64,000 nucleotides of DNA, taken from contig JAHLEZ010000012.1 of the NCBI GenBank assembly GCA_020726505.1, forward strand, positions 2,418,001 through 2,482,000, written 5' to 3'. The notes beneath the pieces were generated by a model. The model did no database searches. It was not told the DNA's origin and was given only the letters and a program-made list of their open reading frames with translations. Made by a program: the position numbers and the translations under genes. How positions within the stretch are numbered: position 1 is the stretch's first letter; every line of letters starts with the position of its first letter. Origin of the DNA: Leptodontidium sp. MPI-SDFR-AT-0119 (taxonomy: Eukaryota > Ascomycota > Leotiomycetes > Helotiales > Leptodontidiaceae). Positions 1 through 11,854 of this stretch are shown one piece after another.

Positions 1-1
1 A

Positions 2-1798
2 ACATTCCCATCTCCGAGTCCTGATCCATTCAAGGAGGGTGTCAATGGTGATGCTGGTGTTATCTCGAGACCAGGAACTGCTCCATTGACCATTCCAGCT
101 CTTCCGGATATGAGGTCGGAGATTCTGAGGATTGTTTCCGAGTTTGGTGCTACTCCAGACGACAAGATCAAGATCACACACAGTCTTGAATCTGCCATTG
201 GTTTCAAAGGATATCAATCCGAGATCCCAGCTATTGCTGAACCATCCCACAACCGAATTCACGACGCTCCCAAGCTTCGTGATATCAGGAAGCGAATTGA
301 TAATCAGAGCTGGTCGCAAGCAGAGATTGAAAATATCGCAACTGAGATGCTTCCAGAGATTGCAGAGTTGTCTTCCGATTATCTTGGGAATACTGTTGTT
401 CAGAAATTGTTTGAGCATTGTTCCGATGAGATGAGGGATGCCATGTTGACCGAGATTGCTCCACATATGGCCGAGATTGGTGTTCATAAGAATGGTACTT
501 GGGCTGCGCAGAAGATTATCGAGTGCTGCAAAACCCCCAAGCAGATGGGTATGATCATCAAGTATCTCCATCCATACACCGTCCCGCTCTTCCTCGACCA
601 GTATGGAAATTACGTCCTCCAATGCTGCTTGAAGTTTGGATCTCCATTCAACGACTTCATCTTTGAATCCATGCTCAGTCAAATGTGGGAGATTGCTCAG
701 GGACGGTACGGAGCCAGAGCCATGCGAGCCTGTCTTGAGAGTCACCACTCGACCAAGGAACAACAACGAATGCTCGCCGCTGCGATTGCACTTCACAGTG
801 TTCAATTGGCTACCAATGCCAACGGTGCTCTACTCCTTACCTGGTTCCTCGACACCTGCACATTTCCTCAACGCCGCACCGTCCTTGCACCTCAACTCGT
901 ACCAAACCTTGTCCACCTCTGCACTCACAAGGTCGCATACCTCACCGTTCTCAAGGTCATCAATCAGAAGCTCGAGGCTGATGCGAGAGATACCATTCTC
1001 CAAGCCTTGTTCTTTTCCAAGAATGATGAGACTCTCGAGGCAATCCTTTCCGATCATGCCTGTGGTGCTACATTGATCTTCAAGGTCTTGACAACTCCAT
1101 TCTTTGATGAATCCATCCGATCGGATGTTGTTGAGAACGTTCGCAATGTTCTAGTCAGACTCAAGGCTCAACCTGCTCAAGGATACAAGAGATTGATGGA
1201 TGAAGTTGGACTCTCTACTCGAAATGGCAGTCAACCTCGCGAACCATCCAGTCATTCAAACGAACGTCAAAGACCTGGATCGAATCATAGTCAAGCTCAA
1301 CCTCCACAGTACGGCAATCAATACTTTCCTCAGATGGCACAGCCTTACGATATGGGTATGCAGAGGACGGAGAGTATGGATTCGAACCTACCATACCCAT
1401 CGTACGGCGTTCAAGCTCAATTGTTCAATCCGGCCGTTCAGATTCCTCCCATCAACATGCAACAACTTCAATACCAGCAAACTCTTCTCGCACGAGCGGC
1501 TCCAATGAACAACTTCTACCCACCAATGCAATCTGGATTTGGATACAGTAGTCCTTCGATTGAGAATTATCGTAATCAGACCCCGATTCAACCACCTCAA
1601 CCACAGATGAGTCCAAGTCCGATGTTGGGGAGTGCATTTGGTCCTCCAGGATTTGGGAATATTGGGATGGGATATGGATACGGGATGGGTATGCAAGGAA
1701 TGGGATATATGCAGCAGGAACAACAAGTCAACTCCAGACGAGGAAGGGTAAGTTTCTGCGACGTTTGATTGGATATTGCTGACCCTTTACAGAGATGA
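2..1798 (+). CDS. PUF-family RNA-binding protein, Jsn1/Puf2-like (3' part)
   Basis: The gene starts left of the window; the frame is open from base 2, giving at least 583 residues. Pumilio-type repeats lie at about bases 365-1130, with recognisable cores GNTVVQKLFEHC, GTWAAQKIIECC, GNYVLQCC, GARAMRACLES and NGALLLTWFLD. They are followed by a long Q/P/M/G-rich disordered tail. In yeast, Puf1/Jsn1 and Puf2 bind 3' UTRs of mRNAs for membrane proteins and carry an RRM before the PUF repeats; any RRM here would be outside the window. A 45-nt phase-0 intron (1748-1792, GTAAGT...TTTACAG) is inferred because the unspliced frame ends in a short odd tail, while splicing ends the protein in RRGRR. Family call is firm; the Jsn1/Puf2 subgroup is inferred from the repeat pattern and tail. 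Confidence 0.88.
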
Positions 1799-2055
1799 TC
1801 TCATTTGTATGAAACGGGTTTTATGGGGAAAAGGAGTTTGTTTTTTCGGGTGTTGATTTTTCTGCAAGCAGTCAGAAATCTTATACAAAAAATTCCACGG
1901 CACCGACGGCAGATGCAAAACTACACTGGGATGTTGATTGACTTTTTGGTTCTTTGTTTCGTGTATACATTTGCGCTGCTGGACTGGTCAATTGTTATAT
2001 GTGATCATTGAGGATGGAACCTTGATGGATCTGTGGATTAGGTGTGGGCATTTGA

Positions 2056-2100
2056 GGTGGTGATGTGGTGATGGTGATGGTGATGGGTGATGGGTGATGG
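2056..2100. repeat. GTGATG microsatellite
   Basis: Short tandem iterations of gtgatg/ggtgat are directly visible, about 260 bp past the PUF stop codon. Probably a simple repeat in or near the 3' UTR. Confidence 0.85.
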
Positions 2101-3305
2101 TTGAAGGGGAGGGATTAGATAGAAAAGATAGCAGCAATGTGAAAAGCCATGAATAGGTTTTGTGTCTCTGGTTTGGTGTGAGGGAGTGGAGAGATTGATT
2201 TGGAGATAGGTGGGGAGGTTCATTCGTTCAAGGCGTCTAGGTTCCTCCACCGACTTCTAACATTTTGAGATTGTTTCGGACAATTAATTCGTGGTGATTT
2301 TCCTGCTGGATGAGAATCATCCCATACCCAATTGGTCCCCTGGAGAGACAGGATGTGGTACATTTATCCATCGAAGGCGAAGAGACGCTGATGTCCCTAT
2401 ATCACCGTCCAACGTCCTGAAACCCATTTCATGCACTGAATTCCCGGCGATTGTCCTTCTTACTAGGTTAGAAAGCTGCTAGCTTCCCCAAACTCCTCGT
2501 AATTCCCGATATGCTGAAGTTTTCTTCGACCTTTGCTTTCAATTGCTGCCTAGTTTAGGGCATCTTATGCCTAAGCTTCGTTTCTAGGCTTTTTTTTTTT
2601 ATCTTTAATTCTTCCAGGGGGAAAAAAGAACGGAACTGGAGTATCCAGCTATTTTGTTCCCTGCGCTTTCCTTTCTCCCCCTCAGGGCTAGCCTTTTGTG
2701 GTTATTCAAATGCTCTCTGGCTTCAGGGAAATAAGTGGTGGTTGGTTGTCATTTGGCTGACCTGCTTGCTTGTCTGTTTGTCGCTCCACCCACCCCTCTC
2801 TCTTCCTTCAGTCCACGATCTGGGAAGCTCCCACCTCTTTCCTTCTCCTCATTCCCGAAAAGTATAGCAATTCCCAAATCTCTAACTTCCATCTTAGAAG
2901 GTTATAAGGGCAAGCAACAGGAGGGCTGTGAGGATGGAGCGGAACTGATGAAGATGTCATTGCCAAATACTTCATCTTCAAGCTGAGGGAGTTGATGTTG
3001 TTGGAGGCAAGGAAGGAATCTAGGGACAAGGGGCGTTTCTGTGCCATACATAGTAAATTTCTGTCTAATAGGCTGGCTGCACTTTCCTGTCTCTGCCCGA
3101 TCAGAGATTCCCTCACACCCTGGCACTCTCCACCACATGCGGCGGCGAAGAAGAGCCAAACGGCATGCTGCCTGCGGATACCCTTTGCGTAACAATTGAA
3201 TGCGAAGATCTTCCTTGGGACACGACAGAATGTGATTGATGGAGTAAAGTGTTTTTGAAATGGCAAGAGGAAGACTCAATCTCGGAACTTAGCTGCTGTT
3301 GCTTC

Positions 3306-3465
3306 GACCACCTTTTTTGTGATCTGGATATCATCCCCTCTCCGCTCGAGGAGAAGCGTCATCACTTCTTTTCCACTCCTCTTGTTCCCTGTCGCTGCCT
3401 CAACCACCTCTTCTGTAATCTGGATATTATCCGCTCTTCGCTCGAGCAAAAACGTCGCATCGCCA
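3306..3465. repeat. Imperfect tandem duplication, period about 95 bp
   Basis: Two copies (about 3306-3370 and 3401-3465) share blocks such as ctggatatcat/ctggatattat and gctcgaggagaa/gctcgagcaaaa. The plus frame reads a similar peptide twice (HLFCDLDII and HLFCNLDII), but no larger gene surrounds it. Confidence 0.6.
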
Positions 3466-3604
3466 GTATTTGCAGCTTATCTCAAGGTCGTGGTGTTATA
3501 GAATCATAAATAGTCGTCGTTGTAGTTAAGATTGATTGCTAGTCACAAATCGCCCACTTGGTCAAAATGACCTATATAGAAGGTACAGAAAACGAGAAGT
3601 TCAA

Positions 3605-4593
3605 TTATACAACCAGACGTGCTCCAAGAATAAAGAATAGACACCATATAGCGATAACAACACCCTGTATATCCCCGTTGCCTTTTACACGCAAGGCCGA
3701 ATTCGGCTTGGAAGTACCCGATGTTGTGGAAGATGCTGTGGAAGATGCTGCGGAAGATGTGGCAGAAGCCGTTACAATATCGGAGGACTGGTGGACCAAG
3801 ATTCCCATGCCCTCGAGCGCCACTCCGACATAAGAAGTCACTTCGGAGGGCGCAAACGATGTTGTCACTGCTGACATTGGGATTGTTCCCGTGACAGTCA
3901 GCAGACCCCCAGTGATCGTCTGTCCACCAATAGTCCATGTGCCGTTCACAGTGCCATAGTTGGCCTCAGGGCCTTCATATCCGCAACCAGTAGTCGGAGT
4001 AAAGGCTGAACTTGGGAGAGTAGAGTAGCAGCCGCCATTCCCAGGTGTGTAGGAACTAGATGATAATATCAGCTCTCGCATCGCTGACAGATTTTTTGAG
4101 GCAACTGATTAAATGAGGGTGCGAACCTAGGGCAGCATAAAATGGCAGTCTCGCCAGGGTCAAGAGCTGCTAGAAACACATCTAGTTGTGGCTCAAAGAA
4201 CACAGTATAAGAACCGCCGGTGGGGATCGCATCAGACAAGTTGAACGCCCCAGAGACACTGATAGATGTAGGGTTAGGTTTCTCCGCTGCACCCACGGTA
4301 GCTTGCCCAGAGGGGCAGACCAGCCCTGGTGACTGATACACGATGAACAAACCGTCAGTTGGGTTGGTTCCCTCTGCGGAAGAGATGATAGACTGGACGA
4401 TGGAACCTGAAGGATTGCAGTCCGCTGGTGGTACCCATGGACAATGAACGTTCCATAGGGGAAGAGAGGGGTCTGTTGCGGGAGCGATCACGGTCCTATA
4501 GGCAGTTGCGCATGACGCTGGTTCGGTAAATGTCGTCGTCGCCGGACCAACGTTCAATAGAGACCACCCTGAGATGGAGGTAGCTGTGGGCAT
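3605..4593 (-). CDS. Cysteine-rich extracellular protein with C-terminal membrane segment
   Basis: Two exons, complement(join(3605..4055, 4127..4593)), 305 residues. The 71-nt intron (4056-4126) restores a continuous CCPSSYTP motif across the junction, which supports the model. The start is placed at the ATG at 4593 (MPTATS), because the upstream in-frame ATG would add an unlikely extension. The body is rich in T, S, P, G and Cys; a Ser/Thr-rich stalk (ATSSAASSTASS) follows, then a hydrophobic C-terminal segment (GVVIAIWCLFFIL). There is no classical N-terminal signal peptide. This layout matches a large family of uncharacterised fungal surface proteins with a CCP-SSYTP block; function unknown. 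The codon pattern is clean, so the gene appears intact. Confidence 0.8.
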
Positions 4594-5007
4594 AATGGTT
4601 AGATATGTGAGAGGGACTTTTAAATCAACGATAGAATAAGTGAGCATATAGAACTTTTCTGTACGCAGACATTTGCAGACTTAAGTAATAAATAATAACA
4701 TGAACCCCGCATTTATGCGTTGTCAGGGATGGGACAAATTCACGCCGCAAACTAACCTCAAATGAGCCCAGTGAGATAAAAATAAATCCTGGTCCGACTC
4801 GAGAAGAAAATTATTGGAAGTAGAGAGAAAGCGGCAGACTTGATCAAGGAGTCGATTAGCCCCCTGCCTCTAAACAATCGGTCGCGATTCCGCGATGGCT
4901 TGCGAGGCTAAAACCCCCATTTCGAGAGTGCCAAGCCTACAGCTCTAGCAGAATGTACATATCGAGCAAGTTTGGCGGAAGTTAAATACTATGTCGAGGA
5001 AATTCGT
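4594..5007. other. Intergenic, AT-rich
   Basis: Upstream region of the minus-strand gene ending at 4593. No coding or RNA feature could be supported. Confidence 0.4.
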
Positions 5008-5420
5008 TGCGGCCGTTTTGGCGACGGTCAGGTCGTCGTTCCGATAACGACGAGGCCATTATTTAAATTATTAAAAGTCTCAAGGTGAGCTTCTTTCTTG
5101 TCAGCTCCATTAATTAAAACACCAACTAATATTAAAGGGTAAAAATTCCATTTTTCGTGTTTGTTTACTTTGCCTTCAATGCCAAGACTTAACTAACATT
5201 CTCTCTCGCAGAACAACCATGTCGCTGTTCATTAAATCAGATTGTGACCTCGTGATGTCAAGTAATTACCCCAGAATGCAAGCTTCGAATTGTATGGGAA
5301 GGGTTCGAAAATCCTATCTTTGGACGCTGACTTAATTACCGATTATTTCTGCGACATGAAGTTCAAAGGAGAGCGAGTAATTCAGAAGAGGCGACACAGG
5401 CGTTGTGAAGGTAGATTGAG
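5008..5420 (+). repeat. Relic duplicate of the 9.8-11.5 kb locus, gene missing
   Basis: The left part (5008-5222) matches the intergenic/5' UTR segment 9827-10095. Shared blocks include the gttttggcgacgg motif, taaaaattccattt, cgtgtttgtttactttgcc and the ctaacatt...tctctcgca splice-acceptor-like block. The right part (5241-5420) matches 11221-11505: tgtgacct-gtgat, ttac-cagaatgca-gcttc, ttctgcgac-tgaag and the gtgaagg block. The roughly 1.1 kb that holds the gene at 10114-11059 is absent here. This is therefore an old paralogous copy that lost its coding body, or an ancestral empty locus. Similarity was judged by eye. Confidence 0.65.
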
Positions 5421-6742
5421 TTTGCAAGCTCAGCGGTTTCCTCAACTATCTATACTACATGTCGGTTTAATTATGTATTTATATCTCGGATTTGGAAGTA
5501 AGAGCGAGGGAGTACATTTCGAGTTGTGAGTCTCGGCTAATTCAGGAGAGGGGGATAAAAGGAAGAAGCTAGATTCGAATCAGCTTCTCGCAATCGTTAG
5601 TTTAGAAAGTCAACCAAGTGTCGGTCGTGTAATCTACCGAGGGCGCGCTCGACCTTTTGAGCTTTACTTGTTATAAAAATACCGATTTGAATCCAAAAGG
5701 TACCAATCTCGGTGGATTTTTAAGTAAACAAAACGAAAGCACAGTGGAAATTAGCGAAAATGGCATCAACAAGGAGATTCAGTTGTAGTTTTCTCAATGC
5801 CGAGATTATCGAGTATTAAGAATTTCCTTGCTTTTTGTTTTTCGTTGTTGTTTAAATTCTTTGGTTCTAGTAAATGAGGTGGTGGTTGATTATCGTTTGG
5901 TTTGATTTGATCAGATTACCTCCTACTGGACCGCTTATTTACTTGTTTCCCTTCCTTTTTTCCTTATCCTGGGGAAACATCGCATTTCCCAGATCTCCAA
6001 AAGCGGCCTGAGGACACTTTCGAACCCACCATAGGAACGACAACAAAGCATTAGCTTGCCGCATTACTCACGAAATCACATCTCTAATACTATCCTCGTG
6101 TTTATTACTGGAAACTATAATCATAGTCGCATAGATTAGTAGAGATCGAAGATTGCACTTTCGAGATGAAGGATTCAATTCAAACTTCAGCATCTACACT
6201 TTCATTCAATTCAATTTGGTCACAAGAGTCACGACGAATTAGGATGATAGAGCTACTAGGAAAGTACGCATTGCGCTGAGTCATTGAACTGCTAAACTAC
6301 AATGCTTAAGCTTGGCTGCGCGTGGAAGTACCATACTCGAATAAGACTGCAACTGGATTTGTATCCGTTTTGCCTGAGCCCTTGTAGATTCCAGGCGCTG
6401 TCAGAGTGTTCCGACTGCCGCCTCATCTCTCAAGATCCCAAATGTCTTGTGTTGAGGCGACCAGACGTTGATCCGGTCGACATTCAGCCAACAGAGAATA
6501 ATCAACCACGCCATTCCTGAAGTTTTGTCTCTCGTTTTGCGCCTTGCGTACTACACATGGTATGGTTGGTCAAGTGTACGCTTGAAAAGATCACTCGGAT
6601 GATTGGCATCCGTGCTCAATTCAGAGAGGACCTCACTTCGGAGCCTCCTGCCCATTCTTCCAGACTGTCACTACTATCGATAGGTTTTCTTAGCCAGTGC
6701 TGGCGAGACAGCTTTTGATATAGCCTAACTGCTTCCAGACTG
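5421..6742. other. Intergenic, no gene recognised
   Basis: Moderately AT-rich, with short unconvincing open frames only. 5878-6000 loosely resembles 2735-2890. Nothing else can be supported. Confidence 0.45.
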
Positions 6743-7754
6743 CTAAAGCAACGATCTACGAAGGGCTTCCTGGAGCTGCTTCTCATTCTCGTGTGAAGCT
6801 CTTGACAATTCGATTGCCCTAGCCAGCTCGTCATCACTGCGGTCCAGATACTGCTCCGAAACCTGTATGTGTTCTCCTATATCCTGCACCCTGTCACTCG
6901 TAGAGATCTTGCTCCTGCCTTTGCGTAGGTGGTCAACCGAGGGCTGAGCTGACCGTGAAGACACGTGAAGAGCTTCCTGTAGCTCCTTCTCCTCCCTGTA
7001 CGAAGCCCTCGAGCGCTCAATTGCACTAGCAAATTCGTCATCAACGCTGCTGTTCCGGTGTTGTTCCGTTGCTCGTTGCATTTCCTCCATTATATCCTCG
7101 TCGCTGTCATCACCTGTGCCTTCGCTCATATCCTCGTCCGAGTGTTCGGTCGAGGTAGGTCGCTCTACTGAAGGAGCCGAGGGGTGACGTTCGAAAGAGA
7201 TTCGTTTGGTAGATGACGTGTTGCCATCGTTGTGCTGAGGATTTGGAAGAGACGTTGATGATGTGTTTTCCATTGCCAGGCGTCTATTTCGGAGACGGGT
7301 ATTGAAATCCCCACTTCCACGTTCGACTTGGGGCCTGAAGCGAAGGACGAGCTTTCCATCCTCATCTCTTTCGAAGTTCATGACTTCTGACGGATCATAG
7401 CTGTGGCGACATTCCTCCGTATTGCGAAATTCTGCCGCATCGATTTGTTCGATTGTCGGTCCAGGGTAATCGCCTTCTGATTCCTGGACTTTGAATGATC
7501 AGCCTACTGTCAGAGTCTAGGAACAAGACAATTCGGAACTTACGAAACTCGGACCAGAGCTGGCTGGCATGCATCACGTGTCTGCCTGCGCCATTCCAGC
7601 CCTCCACTGTCAACTTGTCCCAAATCTCAGCTCGCCGCTCAAGAAACTCATTTTTTCGAGCTCGAACCGCATCCTGCAGGGGCCATCTCGCTCAAGGCTG
7701 GAAGCATAGCCACATGCATTGGACTATTCTCGCCCAATTCTCATTCGATTCCAT
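6743..7754 (-). pseudogene. UIM-motif protein gene with in-frame TGA
   Basis: Model complement(join(6743..7488, 7544..7754)), 319 codons, with a clean 55-nt intron (7489-7543, GTAAGT donor) joining frames exactly. Codon 21 (7692-7694) is TGA, while sensible coding continues directly after it (WPLQDAVRAR). The ancestral codon was plausibly CGA. The C-terminal half carries two ubiquitin-interacting-motif-like helices, DDEFASAIERSRASYREE and DDELARAIELSRASHENE, fitting the acidic-L-xx-A-xxx-S pattern; UIMs bind ubiquitin. The rest is acidic and disordered, and no catalytic domain is visible. A downstream start or sequencing error is possible, but no ATG follows soon after the stop. Unknown family otherwise. 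Confidence 0.65.
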
Positions 7755-8074
7755 CGTGCCACGTTGAGTTGTAGCTGCGATGGTGTTGGTGTTGTATGAA
7801 GAACAGATTCAGGTTGCAATTTGTGTGATGTTGACGATGTCTTTCGCTTAGCATGGTTTGGGGTATCATAAATTAAGGCCATTACAGTTGATCACAGTCA
7901 TCACAATGCATGGTGTGTTAGATTCATATGTGGGTAAGAATGAATTCAGATATTTCTCTAGAATAATTAATTAGTGCTAGACAAGGAAAGAACAAAAAAG
8001 GCAAAAAAAAAAAAAAAGAGGAAGGGGACAAAAAAACCTCGAGGGCAAATAGGCAAGGAGGATTTCACTCGAAA
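7755..8074. other. Intergenic between two minus-strand genes
   Basis: Contains the promoter side of the UIM gene and the 3' flank of the next gene, with an A-rich tract near 8004. No further gene seen. Confidence 0.4.
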
Positions 8075-9740
8075 TCAAGCGGAGTTTTCCCCCTCCTCTT
8101 CAATCTTTGCTACAGCTTTATCGATATGTTTGATAGCGATAACGGCAACTGCTAAAACGATCAATCGAACGTTATCTAATCCAGCAGACTTCCAATCAAG
8201 TGTCCGCAGACGCTTGGCTTCATCTTGAAGCTGCGCGTTTGACCAGAGGGGACGAAGCAGCCGAACCTCTCGAGCGTACCAGTCAATTGATAGAATAGCT
8301 CGGACTTCTGGATCAGTGAGCTCGAGGATGATATCAGGACTAACCCACCTTGGGTTCTTGAATTCCTGGAGACTTACAAGATAATAAATCTTGTAGAAGT
8401 CCCACTTGGCTACGGTGTCATAGTCACCTTTGGACAGTTCCTCTGTTCGATTATGGAGGTATACTCACAGAGACCAGAGACCTTCATTGAGGATATCATA
8501 GCATATTTCTGAGAGGAATTTCCCTTCTATATCGAAAATGCCAGCGACTGGAACCTCTTCATCGCTCACCGGTAGTGCATCAGCCTTCGCTGACTGACAG
8601 GTAGATTTGTTTGTCTCTCCTGAGCTCGGTGACTTGGTCGTCTTCAAAGCCATTGCGGCAGTCCCAACATCCTTGAGTTCCAAAGGTGTGACCACTTGTG
8701 GCAAGTCGAACTCGGTACCGGGGAACAACATACCATCCATCGACAGCGGGTTGTCCCTCAAGTGTAGCTCTAGGAATTTGTCCAAAGGAACTGCAGCTTG
8801 GTACTTCCTGTTCCCAGGCCGTCTTGTGATCGTTGACCGCGACCATCTGTCCAAAAACTCCCAGCTCCAGAGTATCCTCTTGGCACTCCAGTCGTTCAGA
8901 TCGCCTGGACAGGGTGGTTCGGGATACACGTAGAATTTACGTCCAATCTCGAACGAGGAAAGGATCACACTAAGAAACGATTCGACTTCGCGCACATGAG
9001 CGCTATACTTTCCTCTCCAGGCCATTGCAGCGTCGGCGTGTGTGTTTAACACACAGAACATTGGAAGACCTTCCGCGGTCGGTTTCAATATCAGCCTCTG
9101 CTTCTGCTCTGGGTCGTATGCCTTCGACATCCTCAACTTCTCGTTCCTCTTGCCTAGCCAAGATTTCCATTCGGTCTTTGGTGTTTGTTCGGCAGGAGGA
9201 GGAGAAGGAGGTGCAGGTGCTGGGGGCTTAGCAGCTACCACTGGACTTAAATTTTGAGCTCGGCTGGCTACTTTGACCTTCGAAGAAGCAGAATTTTGCT
9301 TCATTGCAGTGTCATTGGGCTTTGGGGTCGTGCTGACTGCTGGAGTGCCTGCTTTGGTATTCTTCGCAGATGCCTTAGCGCGTTTGCTCTCGGCCGCATG
9401 GACCTCAGCGGCTTCCTTTGGAGTCATCGACTTTGGCGCTGTCCATGGGAACTTCTCCAATTCTGGATCGTCCACTGCAAATGGTTAGTCAGAGAGTGGA
9501 TAACGGGCTCGGTGAGGACTTACTGAACTGCTTCCAAAGAGTGGTTTCGATGAACCAGCGCTTAAGAAACTGCTGAGCAGGATGTGCCTGTTCAGCAGCT
9601 ATCGTAAGCACACGGTATGTTCGTTCGAACTCCCGCAGGTGCTCTTGGGTCACAATCGTGCCCTTTTCTTTCAACTTCTTCTTCCATATAAGGAAGATCT
9701 CGTTGCCATGATTGTCAAAATGCCAATCAGGAAACTCCAT
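8075..9740 (-). pseudogene. Unknown protein gene; in-frame TGA or third intron
   Basis: Exon 1 is 9524-9740 (starts MEFPDWHF). A 49-nt intron (9475-9523) leads into a long exon beginning MDDPELEKFPW. The protein has an A/K/P-rich linker (about 9160-9450 nt) and a conserved-looking middle (WKSWLGKRNEKL, YVYPEPPCPGDLNDW). Near the C-terminus is a hydrophobic stretch (DNVRLIVLAVAVIAIKHI). The frame meets TGA at 8465-8467, yet 129 further sensible codons follow in the same frame to 8075. Either the TGA is a nonsense mutation, or a 96-nt intron (8373-8468, perfect GTGAGT donor but weak AAG acceptor) removes it; both keep frame. It is divergent from the gene at 10114 and shares its promoter. I do not recognise the family. 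Confidence 0.6.
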
Positions 9741-10113
9741 CTTTGAGGTGATGGAGTTAATGTTGTTGAGATCTAGAGCAAATCGCAGGACGATTTGAAA
9801 AGGCTATGTACGCGGAAAACCCACCAGCGCCGTTTTGGCGACGGCGAGGTCGCGACAACGAGGTCCCCGTACCGATAATGATAAGGCTGTGCTTTAGCTT
9901 ATCAAGGTATTTAAGGCGAGAAACATCAAACACAACATCAGTCAACAGCAATGAGTAAAAATTCCATTTCTCGTGTTTGTTTACTTTGCCCCTGAAAGCC
10001 AAGGCTACCTTCCTTTCTCACTCAATGCGCCACCGAGTGCCAGAACTCTCCTACTTTTTGGGTCAATTGCTAACATTATCTCTCGCACCCTTACTGAAGA
10101 CACTACGATCGCA
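9741..10113. promoter_or_regulatory. Shared divergent promoter / 5' UTR segment
   Basis: This interval separates the minus gene starting at 9740 and the plus gene starting at 10114. The 9827-10095 part recurs at 5008-5222, and a ctaac...tctctcgca block resembles a 5' UTR intron end. Its conservation in the relic copy suggests it was duplicated with the locus; regulatory function is inferred from position only. Confidence 0.45.
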
Positions 10114-11059
10114 ATGGACGAAGTTCCAAGCATTTTCGATAAAAACAAGGACAACGTGGAGAATATGGTGTCTTGTTTGAGACTCATACGACAGCACCCT
10201 GGACTCTTCCTGAATCTCGATGAGGTGCGTAATGCCCCAGCCAATATCATAGATGTCTATTGACGGGACTTTGATACAAGAGGGATCGATACGATGATTA
10301 TCTTGATCCGGCGGCTCTTGAGCTTTGGCTTCGCCAATGATTGTCGAGACAAGACTCTCGAAAAAAATGCGGAGAGAACTTTCCAGAAGGCAGCAAGTCT
10401 AGATCTGGTACGGAATCACATCACAGACTGGCACATCAAGAGACATCTTGTCAAGTCTCTCGAACGCAGAAAGTCTGCAAGGCAGACGACTTTACGACAT
10501 TCGGTCCGTCCACAAGATGCTGGAAAATTTGTTCGGCAGAAACATGCAGTTCAGGTGGCTCTGCGGCGAACCTGCGGAGATCATGGAAGATGGCAGACTT
10601 GGCGTCGGACTCAAGATGCCATTTGACGATGGGAACTGCGAGGAGAATGTCGTAAACTACGACGGCACAGACAACCTGTCGCAGTCAATCGAAAATCGAT
10701 TTTCTGGGAATTTCAATGGGAGGTTGTTCGTACCCTTAGAGGCGTGTTGCAAGTTCTTGCAGGTCCGCTATAATAGCAAATCTTCGAGCAAATCGATCGA
10801 GGAGCTGCGCGTTGTCACGTGCGACTATCCCGAGCTGAACGACGGAAGACAATTCGTCGTGAGATCTACATTCCATCTCATTGCCGTAATTCGACATCAT
10901 CGAGACTACACCTCCAAGGACGAGATTCGCACATATTGGAGGAATGGGAATGAGATTGTTCCAGCTGAGATCGTCGCTTTCCGGCTCAAAGAGCCACGAG
11001 CAGCTGACAAGCAGTGGTCTATCCAAGACCACCAAAGCACCAACGATTGGGGTGACTGA
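10114..11059 (+). pseudogene. Unknown gene with frameshifts
   Basis: The reading starts at ATG 10114 (MDEVPSIFDKNKDNVEN). A likely 56-nt intron (10225-10280, GTGCGT...ACAAG) continues as RDRYDDYLDPAALELWLRQ in another frame. The coherent reading then moves to frame 1 near 10335 (KTLEKNAERTFQKAASLD) and to frame 2 near 10485 (RRLYDIRSVHKMLENLFG), staying open to the stop at 11059. Two uncompensated shifts point to a broken gene, although unrecognised introns could explain one of them. It is part of a decaying three-gene cluster (6743-11059). No family recognised. Confidence 0.55.
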
Positions 11060-11854
11060 GTACTCAATACGATTTTTCTTCTACTAAAGTAGTCGTTGGA
11101 TGAGTAGTGGTGGGCACAAGGGTTTGGAGATTGCTGGCTGGAACGAGGTTGGCAACTAGATATTTTAGATGAATACACTGGATCCTGGCCTCAATGAATG
11201 TGTCTTGTAATTGAATTGGCTTGTGACCTTGTGATTTCTTTTCTTTAATTAGTAATTTACATCTAGATCTTAAATAAATACGTCGCGACCATCGCAGTTG
11301 AATGCCAGGGTTCTAATGTGGTGGAATTCGCTTGGGACATTGAAGTCATTACTTCAGAATGCATGCTTCAAACGGAACCAAAAAAATCCGGCAGGGCTGT
11401 CCTTTGGCTGGTGACTTGAAAATTGATAATTTCTGCGACTTGAAGCGAGTTCCAAGAACAGTGATTGATACAATGGAGGTGGTACGGGCGCTGTGAAGGC
11501 AGAACGAGATTACCGAACGAGCTTGGTGATTTCATCGGACCCCCCTTCTTTTGCTTCGAGATTCCACAGCCAGTAATGAAACTCGCTGTAGGTAGTTCCC
11601 AAGTCAAAATGCTACACAGTTTACCCAGCTCGCAAACTGCACTCTCATCCATTGAAGAAAGACTTAAGCACGTCTATGACACAATTTTCGAACAGGCTGT
11701 TTACGCGACAGCACTTTTATTTTCATATTTGTATTGATTCACGATAGTTGCATGGTTTTAGACTTAGATGTGGACAAAAATCAAAGTATTTCTCTGACTA
11801 CTAAAACCTATCACTCATCCTCCGAAAGGAGAGGTCACCAGGTTAGATTTCCAA
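11060..11854. other. 3' flank, partly duplicated at 5241-5420
   Basis: 11221-11505 matches the right half of the relic at 5241-5420. The rest has short frames only, and no gene is supported. Confidence 0.5.

Larger units (their letters stand above)
1799..3604. other. Intergenic, no gene recognised
   Basis: This holds the 3' UTR of the PUF gene, a GTGATG microsatellite, T-rich tracts around 2590 and an imperfect tandem duplication at 3306-3465. Several short open frames overlap each other in different frames and none shows a recognisable domain or codon coherence. Part of 2735-2890 loosely resembles 5878-6000, which could be an old duplication. Confidence 0.5.
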
